The notes: a model not told the origin generated them from the sequence alone. A DNA stretch of 64,000 nt from Stygiolobus sp037389425 (GCF_037389425.1 NZ_JBBHKR010000062.1:87452-151451); one strand, 5' to 3'. Positions 17,186-26,794 are shown, numbered from the stretch's first letter. Program-made: numbers and translations.

Positions 17186-17233
17186 GTTAACATTATCTTT
17201 TCGAATATTGAGGGAAGGCTAAGAGAAATAAGA

Positions 17234-18925
17234 ATGTTTACCAGACCTACTGCTGACGGTAGGGGGACTATAACTTTCAGAGTCTTCGTAATAGAGATGC
17301 CATTTTCTAGAGATACTCCGATAGATGCAGGTAAACTTTTAGCTGTTGAGACGATAAGGAAGGAGTATTACTTGCTTCTGGAGGTAACGGACTATTTCCC
17401 TCAACATTACGGTATGGTCAACCTCGACGGGAGCGTTCCTCCTGAACTTAGAGAGGAGATAATGAAGAGGGTTGAGGAGAAATGGGAGAGTAAGGAGTCG
17501 TGGATAGAAGTATATGCTTCACCCGTAGGCTACGTTATGAGAGTCAACGGTGGAGTGGAGTTTAAACGCGGATATATACCACCGTTACCTGGTTCTAAAG
17601 TCAAGCTCTTTACGGACGAGACTTTCGAGAAATTCGTTTTCTACGAAAACGGGGTTAAAATCGGTAAAGTAGTTAACGAGAACATCGACCTAAGGCTAAA
17701 CATCGAGAAGGCTATAAAGTATCATATAGGTATTTTCGCATATACGGGCTCTGGTAAATCAAACCTTACCTCATTGTTAATAAGAAAATCCTTAGAAAAG
17801 ATGAAAGATCTGAAAGTCATAGTAATAGACGTTTCAATGGAGTACGGGATTCTTCTTCTCGATCAGCTCCTAACTTACGAGTCCAGGCTGGTGACACTGG
17901 ATAGGCTACCCGACAACCAAATAGATGCGGGTAGGAGGCTCCTTAGGACCCACGTTATTCCCGAAGAACTTAACGAAGAGCGAGATCTTATCAGAAAAGC
18001 CTTTGAGACTCTCTATAACCAAGGTAAACTAAGAAGGCTTTACATGTCTCCTCAAGGAATTAGTTTCCTTACATACGGCATGCTAATTGATATGGTTAGA
18101 AGCCAGACCGAAGACAAGTATGTAGCAACTGCACAGAAGCCGTTTTTCATGATGTTACTTCACGAACTTGATAGATTAATGAGGGAAAACAAGTTAAGTA
18201 AGGACGATGTAGTTGATGAGGCTGTACTACCCTCACTTAACGAAGTTGAGATGAAGGCTAGAGAGGCTGGAGTTAGGGAGAACGCTACAATATTTTCGTT
18301 TATTTCTGCAATAAAGCAATATATCGAGCTTAAGCCGATAGAAAGCGAGGAGTATGATGTCGAAAACTTAGCCATTGAGTTATTAGATCAAGATCCAGCA
18401 TCTCCAAGGCTATTTATAGTTGAAACTCCTAACATGGATGACGCAAGGCTGGTAGTTTCCTTGCTTATAGACCAAGTCTTTATGAGGAGGAAAAGGTCGT
18501 ATTCGTCTATGCCTGTCGTTCTTTTCGTTTTGGATGAGGCACAAGAGTTCATACCTTTTGAGTCAAGGCAAAAGGATTATTCAGAATATTCCTCTATAGC
18601 TGTGGAGAAACTTTTGAGACATGGAAGAAAATATCACCTCCACGCACTGATAAGCACTCAGAGATTAGCTTACTTGAACACTAACGTCCTTCAGCAAATT
18701 CACACCTACTTTGTGAGTACGTTACCCAGACCATACGATAGGCAGTTGATATCTGAGACTTTCGGTATTTCGGACTCGCTTGTAGACAGAACCCTTAATT
18801 TCGACATAGGTCAATGGCTCCTCATAAGTTTCAAAGCAGCCCTCAAGGAGGATATTCCAATTATGTTCCACGCTGATAATAATATAAATGAGCTTAAAGA
18901 AAATCTACTTAAGATCTTAAAGTGA
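17234..18925 (+). CDS. HerA-like hexameric ATPase (DUF87)
   Basis: 563 aa. It has an N-terminal HAS-barrel-like domain (to about residue 150), Walker A YTGSGKSNLTS (residues 171-180), Walker B VVLFVLDEAQEF (about 428-438) and an arginine-finger region near RHGRKYHLHALISTQR. HerA translocates DNA and loads NurA. The NurA-like stop (TAG at 17183) lies in the same frame, with 16 codons between it and this ATG. It is probably a paralog of the main HerA, which normally sits with rad50/mre11; those genes are not seen here. Confidence 0.85.
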   Translation: MFTRPTADGRGTITFRVFVIEMPFSRDTPIDAGKLLAVETIRKEYYLLLEVTDYFPQHYGMVNLDGSVPPELREEIMKRVEEKWESKESWIEVYASPVGYVMRVNGGVEFKRGYIPPLPGSKVKLFTDETFEKFVFYENGVKIGKVVNENIDLRLNIEKAIKYHIGIFAYTGSGKSNLTSLLIRKSLEKMKDLKVIVIDVSMEYGILLLDQLLTYESRLVTLDRLPDNQIDAGRRLLRTHVIPEELNEERDLIRKAFETLYNQGKLRRLYMSPQGISFLTYGMLIDMVRSQTEDKYVATAQKPFFMMLLHELDRLMRENKLSKDDVVDEAVLPSLNEVEMKAREAGVRENATIFSFISAIKQYIELKPIESEEYDVENLAIELLDQDPASPRLFIVETPNMDDARLVVSLLIDQVFMRRKRSYSSMPVVLFVLDEAQEFIPFESRQKDYSEYSSIAVEKLLRHGRKYHLHALISTQRLAYLNTNVLQQIHTYFVSTLPRPYDRQLISETFGISDSLVDRTLNFDIGQWLLISFKAALKEDIPIMFHADNNINELKENLLKILK

Positions 18926-19557
18926 GTGAAAAAGAGGAAGTTATAAGTTATTTATCAAAGTCGATAAGTTCAAAGGAGCTCTTAGATGCACTGAGGAAAA
19001 TCGATAGGGAGAAATTTCTCCCAGATCCTTATAGACACCTAGCTTATTCTAAGGACTATGTTGATAAAGCTATTCCGATAACTAGGAGTTACAATACTAC
19101 AGCATTGTCATTGGGCATACTAATGTTAGACTTAATGGAATTAAGGAAAGGAGAAAAAGTCCTTGAGATAGGTACTGGGAGTGGATATTATACTGCTTTA
19201 ATCGCGGAAATTGTAGGATGCGAAAACGTATATTCAATAGAATTCGACTCAGAGGCTTATTCTCTAGCAAGGAAGAACCTTACCGAATGCCCCGTCAACC
19301 TTATTTTTGGGGACGGAAGTCTAGGACACGAGAAAGCACAGCCATACGATAAGATAGTCGTATGGGCTGCGGCTCCGACTTTTCCCTACGTTTTGTACTC
19401 TCAACTGAAAAAGCGTGGTATAATGGTGGTTCCTATTGCTGACAGTGGTGATAAGCAAGGCTTATACAAAATAGTTAAAGGGGAAGAACCCTTTATAGTC
19501 AGGGTCACAGACGTAATCTTTTCTAAGTTAAAGGGTTTGTGCGGCTTCTGGTATTAA
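18922..19557 (+). CDS. pcm: protein-L-isoaspartate O-methyltransferase
   Basis: 211 aa, GTG start overlapping the HerA-like stop by 4 nt. SAM motif I is VLEIGTGSGYYTALIA; NTTALSLGILMLDLMEL precedes it as in PCMT enzymes, and KIVVWAAAP follows. It repairs isoaspartyl residues in aged proteins, useful in hot acid-living cells. Probably transcribed with the HerA/NurA-like pair. Confidence 0.9.
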   Translation: MSEKEEVISYLSKSISSKELLDALRKIDREKFLPDPYRHLAYSKDYVDKAIPITRSYNTTALSLGILMLDLMELRKGEKVLEIGTGSGYYTALIAEIVGCENVYSIEFDSEAYSLARKNLTECPVNLIFGDGSLGHEKAQPYDKIVVWAAAPTFPYVLYSQLKKRGIMVVPIADSGDKQGLYKIVKGEEPFIVRVTDVIFSKLKGLCGFWY

Positions 19558-19596
19558 GCTTCTAACTTTTAATTTTCGGTTTTAATTAACTACACA

Positions 19597-20685
19597 ATGG
19601 TTTCAGTAAAAGAAATTAAAGAAATGTTCAAGCCTAAGCTAAAGCCCATAATATGGGATAACAATCAGAATAAGTTAACAGTTCTTGACCAATCCCTCTT
19701 ACCTTTTGAGAAGATCTTTGTTGAACTCAGAACTCCAGAGGAGGTGGCTGACGCAATAAGGCTAATGAAAGTTAGGGGCGCCCCAGCTATAGGTATAACT
19801 GCCTCATACGGAATGGTATTATCAGTGCTGAAAGCCAGTAATATTGACGATGCCTTAAAACTGCTTCACAACGCTAAACAAGTCATGGATAAGGCTAGAC
19901 CCACAGCAGTAAACCTCTCTTGGGCTACTTCTCACATGCTCAATAGAGCTAAGCAATATGTAGAGTCAGGTGAAGCTAAGGACATTAAAGAACTCATAGA
20001 GTTGCTCAAGAAGGACGCTAACAAAGTCTTCGACGACGAACTTGAAGCTGAAATTCAAATGGGTTTATACGGTCTAGAAAAACTTAACTCAGGGGATACT
20101 GTTCTAACACAGTGCAACGCTGGTGGATTAGCTACTGGAACCGGTTTGGGTACAGCCCTAGCTCCCATGAAAATAGCACATTTGCTAGGGATGGATGTGT
20201 CTGTCATAGCTCCCGAGACGAGACCTTGGTTACAAGGAAGTAGACTCACAGTTTATGAATTAATGGAGGAGGGAATACCCGTTACGTTGATCACAGATAC
20301 CGCAGTGGGTTTAGTCATGTTTAAAAAGATGGTTAACAGCGTAATGGTTGGAGCGGATAGAATACTTGCAGACGGTCACGTTTACAATAAGATAGGCACA
20401 TTTAAAGAAGCCGTCATCGCTCACGAGATGGGCATTCCGTTTTATGTTCTCGCGCCAGTATCTACCTTTGACCTTAAAAGTTCTGTGAACGATGTGAAGA
20501 TCGAAGAAAGAGACCCTAATGAGGTTAGGACGGTAAGGGGCGTACCCATAGCTCCTGAGAACGTTAAGGTCTTTAATCCAGTATTTGACGTTACGCCTCC
20601 CAAGTACATTACAGCTATAATTACTGAAAAAGGTGTGATATACCCGCCCTTCGATAAGAATGTGAGAAAAATAGTTGAGAGGTAA
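19597..20685 (+). CDS. mtnA: S-methyl-5-thioribose-1-phosphate isomerase
   Basis: 362 aa. The RGAPAIG motif (residues 60-66), catalytic Cys173 in TQCNAGGLATG and Asp254 in VGADRILADG define MtnA and separate it from translation factor aIF2B subunits, which lack the Cys/Asp pair. It converts methylthioribose-1-phosphate to the ribulose form in methionine salvage. It is preceded by a short AT-rich gap after pcm, and seems to be transcribed separately. Confidence 0.9.
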   Translation: MVSVKEIKEMFKPKLKPIIWDNNQNKLTVLDQSLLPFEKIFVELRTPEEVADAIRLMKVRGAPAIGITASYGMVLSVLKASNIDDALKLLHNAKQVMDKARPTAVNLSWATSHMLNRAKQYVESGEAKDIKELIELLKKDANKVFDDELEAEIQMGLYGLEKLNSGDTVLTQCNAGGLATGTGLGTALAPMKIAHLLGMDVSVIAPETRPWLQGSRLTVYELMEEGIPVTLITDTAVGLVMFKKMVNSVMVGADRILADGHVYNKIGTFKEAVIAHEMGIPFYVLAPVSTFDLKSSVNDVKIEERDPNEVRTVRGVPIAPENVKVFNPVFDVTPPKYITAIITEKGVIYPPFDKNVRKIVER

Positions 20686-20739
20686 GAAAATCCAATATTT
20701 GATATTACTGAGCTTTTTACCCTATTTTTTAAAAAGCTT

Positions 20740-21624
20740 ATGCATAGAAGAAGTTCTTTGATGAAGCTTCAGCTTGGCATTGCTGATCCTTATACACAAG
20801 ACCCGTTTAACGACTTCATTAACGCTTTGACAATATCCGGTGCCACTGAAAATACCATTAGGATCTACTCTATAGCTATAAAGGACTTCCTAGATTATGT
20901 AAGGAAGGACCCGAGAGAAGTGACGGTTTCCGACGTTAATAATTGGATAATGAACATATTAAGACGGGACACAAGGGATAAGAGTAACGACGCAATCGAC
21001 AAAAGAAGGAAGAAAACTGTTACGGCAAGACTCTATACGATCGCTGTTATTAGGTTCTTAAAATGGCTCGGAAAAGATATCAGACCTACGATACCAAGGG
21101 CTAGGAGGCGTGAAGTAATGGCTCTTACCGAGGAACAAGTGAATGCTCTTATGAATAGCCTCAGGAAGACTCGTGATAAGCTCATAGTCTCCTTACTACT
21201 CGATACTGGGTTACGTGCAAAGGAGTTACTATCAGTGACGGTGTCCGATGTAAACCTCAATAACAGAAGTATAATAGTGAGGAACACTAAGAACGGAGAG
21301 GCTAGAGTTGTCTTCTTTACGGAGAAGACTGCCAAGCTCCTATCTGCTTATCTCCAGAGGAATAACTTGAAGCCGGAAGATAAACTATTTAAAATTACAT
21401 ACCACGCGTTGTATCGCAAGTTAAAAAGAATAGGTAAAAAACTAGGTATAGACCTTAGACCGCACGTGTTGAGGCATACTTTTGCCACTAACGCAATAAG
21501 GAAAGGAGTTCAACTACCGATAGTACAGAGATTACTTGGGCATAAGGACATTAGAACGACTCAAATATACACTCATTTAGTCAACGAAGACGTTGAGCAA
21601 ATCTACAAAAAGATTTTAGGTTAA
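20740..21624 (+). CDS. xerA: tyrosine recombinase XerA
   Basis: 294 aa. It has an N-terminal SAM-like core-binding domain (about 20-115), then the catalytic domain with Arg159 (TGLRAKELL), Lys184, His242/Arg245 (HVLRHTFATNA), His268 (LLGHKDIRTTQ) and Tyr277 (IYTHL). All six active-site residues are present. XerA resolves chromosome dimers at dif. An alternative start is Met8 at 20761. No dif-like site was identified nearby. Confidence 0.9.
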   Translation: MHRRSSLMKLQLGIADPYTQDPFNDFINALTISGATENTIRIYSIAIKDFLDYVRKDPREVTVSDVNNWIMNILRRDTRDKSNDAIDKRRKKTVTARLYTIAVIRFLKWLGKDIRPTIPRARRREVMALTEEQVNALMNSLRKTRDKLIVSLLLDTGLRAKELLSVTVSDVNLNNRSIIVRNTKNGEARVVFFTEKTAKLLSAYLQRNNLKPEDKLFKITYHALYRKLKRIGKKLGIDLRPHVLRHTFATNAIRKGVQLPIVQRLLGHKDIRTTQIYTHLVNEDVEQIYKKILG

Positions 21625-22596
21625 CTAGCTCCTCCCTAAGAACCTCCACTTAGCCATCTCAGCGGCATAACTTAACAAGTCTCTAAAGCTGTTAAAAGTT
21701 GATGTTTGTAAATGTAAATACTCGAATTTAGCTTGATTTGCAAGCATGTATTGTTGTAAATCTTTGACAATAGGCTTTTTCAATATGTCATTAAGTTTTT
21801 CTTTTGCTAAATTTCCTACTACTTTTCCGTTAATATCATCAGGATACGGTAAGTCCCCATTCGGATATACTGTAATAGCATAGCTCGTTACTCTATTAGA
21901 CACTTGTTCACCTTTTAGCGCTTTTATGAAGCCCCAAGAATTGTTTAATGTAGATCCATATTTCCTCTTAAGGTCTGACAAAATCTTGTATAGCTCTTCC
22001 GGGTCTGGAGCGAGTTTAACTTTAGATGTTGGGTAGTCAATAGCTGGTAACACGACAATTTTATACTTACACTCGTGTACTTTTCTTACCTTTTCCTCGA
22101 GTTTATTTATATTAAAGCGTGTAACAACTGTCTGGACGTTAACCTTCAATCCGTATTGCCTGAACTTGCACAGAGTATCGAAAGCTTTTACGTTCCAATG
22201 ATATTCATCAATAGAATAATGTAGAAAGTCTATTCTATTCGCTAACTTAGTCAAAAAATTCTCGTCGTTCAGCTTATAGCCGTTAGTGGTTAACATCACA
22301 TAAAAGGAACCATCGTGTGCATACTCAAGAAGCTCTAAAATATCTGGTCTCAAAGTAGGTTCTCCTCCCTCGAAAGACAATACCACAATTGATGAATCCT
22401 TCATGTTGTCTATTATCTTCTTAACTACTTCAGTCGGGGCCTCCCCGAGCTCTCCTGAATAATAAGCCGGTGAGCAAAAAGTACAGTGAAGGTTACAGCG
22501 GGACGTAACCTTGAACGTCGCGTATCCAGGTTTAAAGGGGTCTCTTAATATCTGAGTGTCGAAAAACCACTTTAGAGCTTTTACATCTCTATTCAA
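21625..22596 (-). CDS. radical SAM protein
   Basis: 323 aa. The cluster motif is CNLHCTFC (Cys34, Cys38, Cys41), followed by FEGGEPTLRPDI (the GGEP SAM-binding motif). The C-terminal half has no second Cys cluster, so this is not a SPASM/Twitch enzyme. The reaction is unknown. Its start overlaps the carbonic-anhydrase-like gene by 8 nt, placing it last in an operon with RFAP synthase and an RNA methyltransferase. It abuts xerA tail to tail. Confidence 0.75.
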   Translation of the reverse strand: MNRDVKALKWFFDTQILRDPFKPGYATFKVTSRCNLHCTFCSPAYYSGELGEAPTEVVKKIIDNMKDSSIVVLSFEGGEPTLRPDILELLEYAHDGSFYVMLTTNGYKLNDENFLTKLANRIDFLHYSIDEYHWNVKAFDTLCKFRQYGLKVNVQTVVTRFNINKLEEKVRKVHECKYKIVVLPAIDYPTSKVKLAPDPEELYKILSDLKRKYGSTLNNSWGFIKALKGEQVSNRVTSYAITVYPNGDLPYPDDINGKVVGNLAKEKLNDILKKPIVKDLQQYMLANQAKFEYLHLQTSTFNSFRDLLSYAAEMAKWRFLGRS

Positions 22597-23101
22597 TTTT
22601 TAAAAACCTCCTTGTATGTCTTAAATACTCTTCAGCATTATCACTAATTAACTTTATTTCGTCTTCCCTTACCTTCCTAATCACTTTCGCCGGTACACCA
22701 ACTGCAATACTATACGGTGGAATTTCCGTACCTTGTGTAACTACCGAACCAGCACCAACTATCGAATACTCTCCTATCTTAGAGCCATTAAGCAGAATCG
22801 CGCCCATTCCTATTATAACGTTGGAACCTATCTTAGCTCCGTGTATTACTGCGTTGTGACCTATACTCACTCTGTTACCGATCTCTACCTTAAAACCTGG
22901 ATCTGTGTGAATAGAGGAGTTCTCCTGAATATTGGTCTCCCTACCTATGCGTATTGAGTCATTATCCCCCCTAATAACGACGTAATGCCACACACTTGTT
23001 AAATCGCCTATCTCTACATCTCCTATTATGTAAGCTGTAGGATGGATATAAGAACGGGAAGAGATTCTCGGTTTCACTCCATTATATTCTTCAACAGGCA
23101 T
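22589..23101 (-). CDS. gamma-carbonic-anhydrase-like hexapeptide protein
   Basis: 170 aa built of left-handed beta-helix hexapeptide repeats ([LIV]Gxxxx), from IHPTAYIIGDVEIGDLTSVWHYVVIRGD onward, with the metal-ligand pattern HTD...IGHNAVIHGA (three His). The C-terminal helix packs against the trimer. Family members are Zn or Fe enzymes or assembly factors; carbonic anhydrase activity is not certain. Operon member. Confidence 0.8.
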   Translation of the reverse strand: MPVEEYNGVKPRISSRSYIHPTAYIIGDVEIGDLTSVWHYVVIRGDNDSIRIGRETNIQENSSIHTDPGFKVEIGNRVSIGHNAVIHGAKIGSNVIIGMGAILLNGSKIGEYSIVGAGSVVTQGTEIPPYSIAVGVPAKVIRKVREDEIKLISDNAEEYLRHTRRFLKIE

Positions 23102-23102
23102 T

Positions 23103-24149
23103 TCATTCTCTCTTTCTTAATTTGGCTATAAAAAATCCAGTCATGTCATGGATTATCGGGTGAAATCTTATGATCTCTTCTACCTCAAACTTGGAGTCGT
23201 TTATAATTTCTTCATTCTCAATTTCCGTCATGGTACACGTGGAGTATATGAGTATTCCTCCCCTTTTCAGAATCTTATACGCAGAGTTAAGGAATTGTCT
23301 CTGATACGCACTTAAATTCAGAAGGTCGGTCTTGGTCTTCTTATCGTAAATTTTAGGTCTCAAACCCAAAGCTGAACATGGAGGGTCTATTAACACCTTG
23401 TCCACGTTCTGTATATGGAAGTCCTCGTAAAGATAACGGGAGTCTGCTTTGTATACCTCTATTTCTCTCATATTGAGGATTTCCAGTCTCCTCTTCAGAT
23501 CCTCTACCTTTTTTACGGTATGATCAAACCCGATTACCCTACTCTTCGGCTGTAGCTGATATACGTGAGTTAACTTACCACCCGGGTGAGCAGTCATGTC
23601 TACTATGATCTCGCCAGGCTGAGGATCTAATAGATGAGCCACGTGCATTGATGCCTTTCCTTGTAGTATAAAATAACCTTTCCTCAGTCCTTCATATTCG
23701 GAAATTTGAGGAGCCGAATATAACGATACCGTGACTTTTACCATTCCCTCTTGGGTTAGGATCCCCTCAGCTACCGGTATCCCGTTTTCGCTTATAACCG
23801 TAACTTCTTTCCCGCTCCCTATAATCCTTTTAATCCCCGGTTTGTATACATTTGCCCCCGTCATGACACTCTCCGCAGTTCTCTTGTCAACGATCACTTT
23901 TGTATCGTGTTCTGCTATTTTATTGGGTCCTTTTACTTCAACATACATAGCCTCTTCAAAGTCTTCATCTCTTTTCAAGAAAGGCATTTCTTTCTCTAGT
24001 TCTTCTGATGAGATCTTTAGTGTATTCACTCTTATGTAAAGTCTAGAATTAGGGACCAACAAAGAGTTTAACAGCTCGTTCAGTCTAGTCCCGTAAATCT
24101 TTCTTAGCTCTTCAATTACAAATTCGTCGTAATCTAATCTTTCGACCAA
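23103..24149 (-). CDS. RNA m5C methyltransferase, NOL1/NOP2/sun family, with PUA domain
   Basis: 348 aa. The PUA-like domain occupies about residues 90-175 (VDKRTAESVMTGANVYKPGI), and the Rossmann methyltransferase domain follows (IIVDMTAHPGGKLTHV). Both catalytic cysteines are present: the DPPCSALG motif and the STCTMTEIENEE motif. It is probably a tRNA m5C enzyme like NSUN6 (inference from domain order). It overlaps the RFAP synthase gene upstream by 16 nt. Confidence 0.85.
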   Translation of the reverse strand: MVERLDYDEFVIEELRKIYGTRLNELLNSLLVPNSRLYIRVNTLKISSEELEKEMPFLKRDEDFEEAMYVEVKGPNKIAEHDTKVIVDKRTAESVMTGANVYKPGIKRIIGSGKEVTVISENGIPVAEGILTQEGMVKVTVSLYSAPQISEYEGLRKGYFILQGKASMHVAHLLDPQPGEIIVDMTAHPGGKLTHVYQLQPKSRVIGFDHTVKKVEDLKRRLEILNMREIEVYKADSRYLYEDFHIQNVDKVLIDPPCSALGLRPKIYDKKTKTDLLNLSAYQRQFLNSAYKILKRGGILIYSTCTMTEIENEEIINDSKFEVEEIIRFHPIIHDMTGFFIAKLRKRE

Positions 24150-25006
24150 ACTACTTTTGCCCCCTCGTTATTTGGTTCAGTGAGGAAACCTCCGAAATAA
24201 GAGACTAATTCTCCTCCTTCTGATCTGGAGTTCACGAATGTATATACGGCAGGTCCAAAGGACGAAATTCCTGAGGGAAATCCTTTTAGCTCCAACTTTT
24301 TCATTAATTCCCTTACCTCATCAGTTTGTAAAGACACTTCTATTCTCTTAAAGCCTAAGTTCTGAATAAGCTTGATACTATCTAAAACTTCGCTTAAGTC
24401 CCTTTCGATTACAGATGGAACGAGCTTCATAAACACTACCCTAACCAGTTCATCAATTCCCTTGACTTCCCTCTTAAATGCATTAAGTTCTTCCTTTCCG
24501 AAGATTTTCCTCCCTTTATTCGGTATATTCACGTAAATGTACCAAGGAAAGTCAAATCTCGTAATAAGCGGAGGAGGAGGAGCGGTAGAAAAGTCGGATG
24601 GAGCAACTTGTTCTTTCACCTTCACCGAATGCCCCCCGTCTACGATGAACCCGCCATACTTAAATGCGTAAACTCCTATGCCAGATGTACCACCTCTTCC
24701 AACAGCTTTTGCAAGGTCCACAATATCAGTGTTCTTCAGGTTGTATTCAGCGGATAATTTAGCTAAAGCTAGTCTGAACTGTGTGGTATGTCCTAAACCT
24801 ACATGCTCTTCGTAATCCTCATCTATACAATATCCAGGGATAGGATACGGTAAAGTAAAATCTGTTTTCTGGTAACAATTTCCGTCCCTAACTACTATTT
24901 TTGGGTGTTTCAAAGCGACTCCAACTCCTCCGTCTATTCTTCCATACTTTCCCTCTAAATCCAGAAGAGTTATATGTATTCTGGATAACCCAATAATTTT
25001 TATCAT
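24134..25006 (-). CDS. beta-ribofuranosylaminobenzene 5'-phosphate synthase (GHMP family)
   Basis: 290 aa. The start GLSRIHITLLDLEGKYGRIDGGVGVAL and the GHMP-like glycine-rich segment AVGRGGTSGIGVYAFKYGGFIVDGG are those of RFAP synthase, which makes the first step of tetrahydromethanopterin-type cofactors from PRPP and p-aminobenzoate. It is the first gene of a four-gene minus-strand operon. Only 2 nt separate its ATG from a possible ATG of the divergent ligase gene. Confidence 0.85.
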   Translation of the reverse strand: MIKIIGLSRIHITLLDLEGKYGRIDGGVGVALKHPKIVVRDGNCYQKTDFTLPYPIPGYCIDEDYEEHVGLGHTTQFRLALAKLSAEYNLKNTDIVDLAKAVGRGGTSGIGVYAFKYGGFIVDGGHSVKVKEQVAPSDFSTAPPPPLITRFDFPWYIYVNIPNKGRKIFGKEELNAFKREVKGIDELVRVVFMKLVPSVIERDLSEVLDSIKLIQNLGFKRIEVSLQTDEVRELMKKLELKGFPSGISSFGPAVYTFVNSRSEGGELVSYFGGFLTEPNNEGAKVVWSKD

Positions 25007-25032
25007 TCATGATCACTTATTATCTGACAGTT

Positions 25033-26400
25033 ATGAGCATAGCTCAGCTGGTTTATAAATGGTATAAAGAAAAACCAAGTAAAACATTTCTGATCGAGGG
25101 GGATAATAAATTAACCTATGAACAAGCCGGAAAAGAGATAGCTAAAAGGGCTTCCTCACTCCACGTGGGAGATACGGTAGTCCATCTAATGTTCAATTCA
25201 GTGGAATCAACCTTAACATATTTAGCAGCGTTTTGGGCTGGAGCTAAAGTAGTAGCTATAGATCCATTAACTTCTGCCGAAGACTTAAGGTTTATACTAG
25301 AGGATACAAACCCAGACGTAATTGTAGCTGATAAGGAGATTATTGAAAGAGAGAAAAAGACGTTAGAAGGGTACAAGGTCATAGAATCACTTCAGAGAAA
25401 CGAGGTATTTAACCAGCCCTATGAATATAGGGAGGATGAAGTAGGTTTAGTCTACTATTATGCCGGGATAGTGGGTAGGACGATGCAGGTCTTACACAGT
25501 GCTAAAAGGATGGAACTTAACGCATTATCCTTATACAAGGCTTCGAAACTTAAGGAGGTCAGAGGTGTTTTAACAGTACCCCTAGCTCATGTTTTGGGCA
25601 ATAGTGTCTTAGGCGTAGTTCTGGAAGCTGGGGGTAGTTTGTACATAATGCGTAAGTTTAACGCCAACGAGATTGTGCAAGCAGTTCAGAAATACTCTAT
25701 AAACTACTTATCAACAGTCCCTATGGTTTATGATGCATTAAACGAGCTAGAAAGAGCAGATTTAAGTAGCCTTGAGCTCTGCGTAAGCACTGCTGCTCCC
25801 TTATTCCCTCCTACCGTCAATAAGTTCAAGGAAAAGTACGGAAAGAAGATAGTACAACAGTACGGGTTTACCGAAGGGTTCGTGTTGACATTCCAACCTG
25901 AGGAGTACGCTGATGTAATCAGTATAGGAAAGCCTCTACCTGAGGTGGACATTAAAATAGTTAAAGAAGACGGTAAGGACGCTAAACCCGGCGAAGTAGG
26001 AGAACTTTGGGTCAAAGCCCCTTGGCTAATGCTAGGGTATAAAGACCCTGAAGAGACTGCAAAAGTGTTCGTGGATGGTTGGTTAAAGACCGGGGATTTA
26101 GTGACATCCGATGAAAAAGGTCTACTCTACTTCAGGGGAGTTAAGAAGAGGATGATCAAGTATAAGGGTTATCCTATATTCCCGAGGGATCTAGAGCTCA
26201 TTTTGAAATCCCACCCCTTGGTGATAGACGCTAGGGTTGTTGGTGAAGATGCCGGAAACGCTGGACAACAGCCGGTAGGAAAAGTCATAGTAAAGGAAAA
26301 GAAACCCGGCATTGAGAACGAATTACTTAATTACGTTAATACTAAAGTAGCATTTTATAAGAGACTCAAAAGAATAGATATAGTGGATAGCCTTGAGTGA
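25033..26400 (+). CDS. AMP-dependent acyl-CoA synthetase-like protein, degenerate motifs
   Basis: 455 aa from the ATG at 25033 (an ATG at 25009 would leave no room for the divergent promoter). The adenylating fold is clear: APLFPPTVNKFKEKYG, QQYGFTEGF, GWLKTGDLVTSDEKGLLYFRGVKKRMIKYKG and YPIFPRDLE. The ATP-phosphate loop, normally SGTTGxPKG, reads YAGIVGRTMQ here, and the protein ends at YKRLKRIDIVDSLE, before the usual catalytic lysine segment. It may be inactive or do only part of the reaction. It overlaps the thioredoxin gene by 8 nt. Confidence 0.75.
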   Translation: MSIAQLVYKWYKEKPSKTFLIEGDNKLTYEQAGKEIAKRASSLHVGDTVVHLMFNSVESTLTYLAAFWAGAKVVAIDPLTSAEDLRFILEDTNPDVIVADKEIIEREKKTLEGYKVIESLQRNEVFNQPYEYREDEVGLVYYYAGIVGRTMQVLHSAKRMELNALSLYKASKLKEVRGVLTVPLAHVLGNSVLGVVLEAGGSLYIMRKFNANEIVQAVQKYSINYLSTVPMVYDALNELERADLSSLELCVSTAAPLFPPTVNKFKEKYGKKIVQQYGFTEGFVLTFQPEEYADVISIGKPLPEVDIKIVKEDGKDAKPGEVGELWVKAPWLMLGYKDPEETAKVFVDGWLKTGDLVTSDEKGLLYFRGVKKRMIKYKGYPIFPRDLELILKSHPLVIDARVVGEDAGNAGQQPVGKVIVKEKKPGIENELLNYVNTKVAFYKRLKRIDIVDSLE

Positions 26401-26794
26401 GATTGAAGATTTAGTAAAAGAACTTTCAAAGAGACTAGAAGAAAGAGCTAAGAACGTTATCAATCCGCAAGAGGTTACAGTCACTATTACGGACTCAAAC
26501 ATCGATGACGTGCTGGCTAAAAATAATGTAGTCTTTGTCGACTGCTGGGCACCTTGGTGTGCTCCTTGTCATATATACGAGCCTATATTCAAGAAGATGG
26601 CTGAAAAATACAAGGATAAGGCAGTTTTCGGCAGGCTAAATGTAGACGAGAACCCCAAGACTGCGGATAAGTACGGAGTCATGAATATACCTACTACACT
26701 GATTTTCGTGAAAGGTAAATTAGTAGATCAAATAGTCGGTGCTGTAGAGGAGGAGATGTTAGAGGAGTATGTGAGGAAGTATACTAATGCTTGA
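26393..26794 (+). CDS. trx: thioredoxin
   Basis: 133 aa. Active site WAPWCAPCH (Cys56, Cys59), cis-Pro in NIPTTLIFVKG, and the usual C-terminal helix EEMLEEYVRKY. About 35 helical residues precede the thioredoxin fold. It overlaps both neighbours (8 nt each), a three-gene operon with the ligase-like protein and an ABC ATPase. Confidence 0.92.
   Translation: MSEIEDLVKELSKRLEERAKNVINPQEVTVTITDSNIDDVLAKNNVVFVDCWAPWCAPCHIYEPIFKKMAEKYKDKAVFGRLNVDENPKTADKYGVMNIPTTLIFVKGKLVDQIVGAVEEEMLEEYVRKYTNA

Noticed and set aside
17183..17233. Read-through from the NurA-like gene into the HerA-like gene
   Set aside because: The frames agree across one TAG, but the NurA-like C-terminus is complete and the HerA-like ATG is good. 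Treated as chance.
20740..21624. xerA as the integrase of a mobile element
   Set aside because: All neighbours are core genes, there is no tRNA or repeat near it, and the size and motifs fit the chromosomal XerA.
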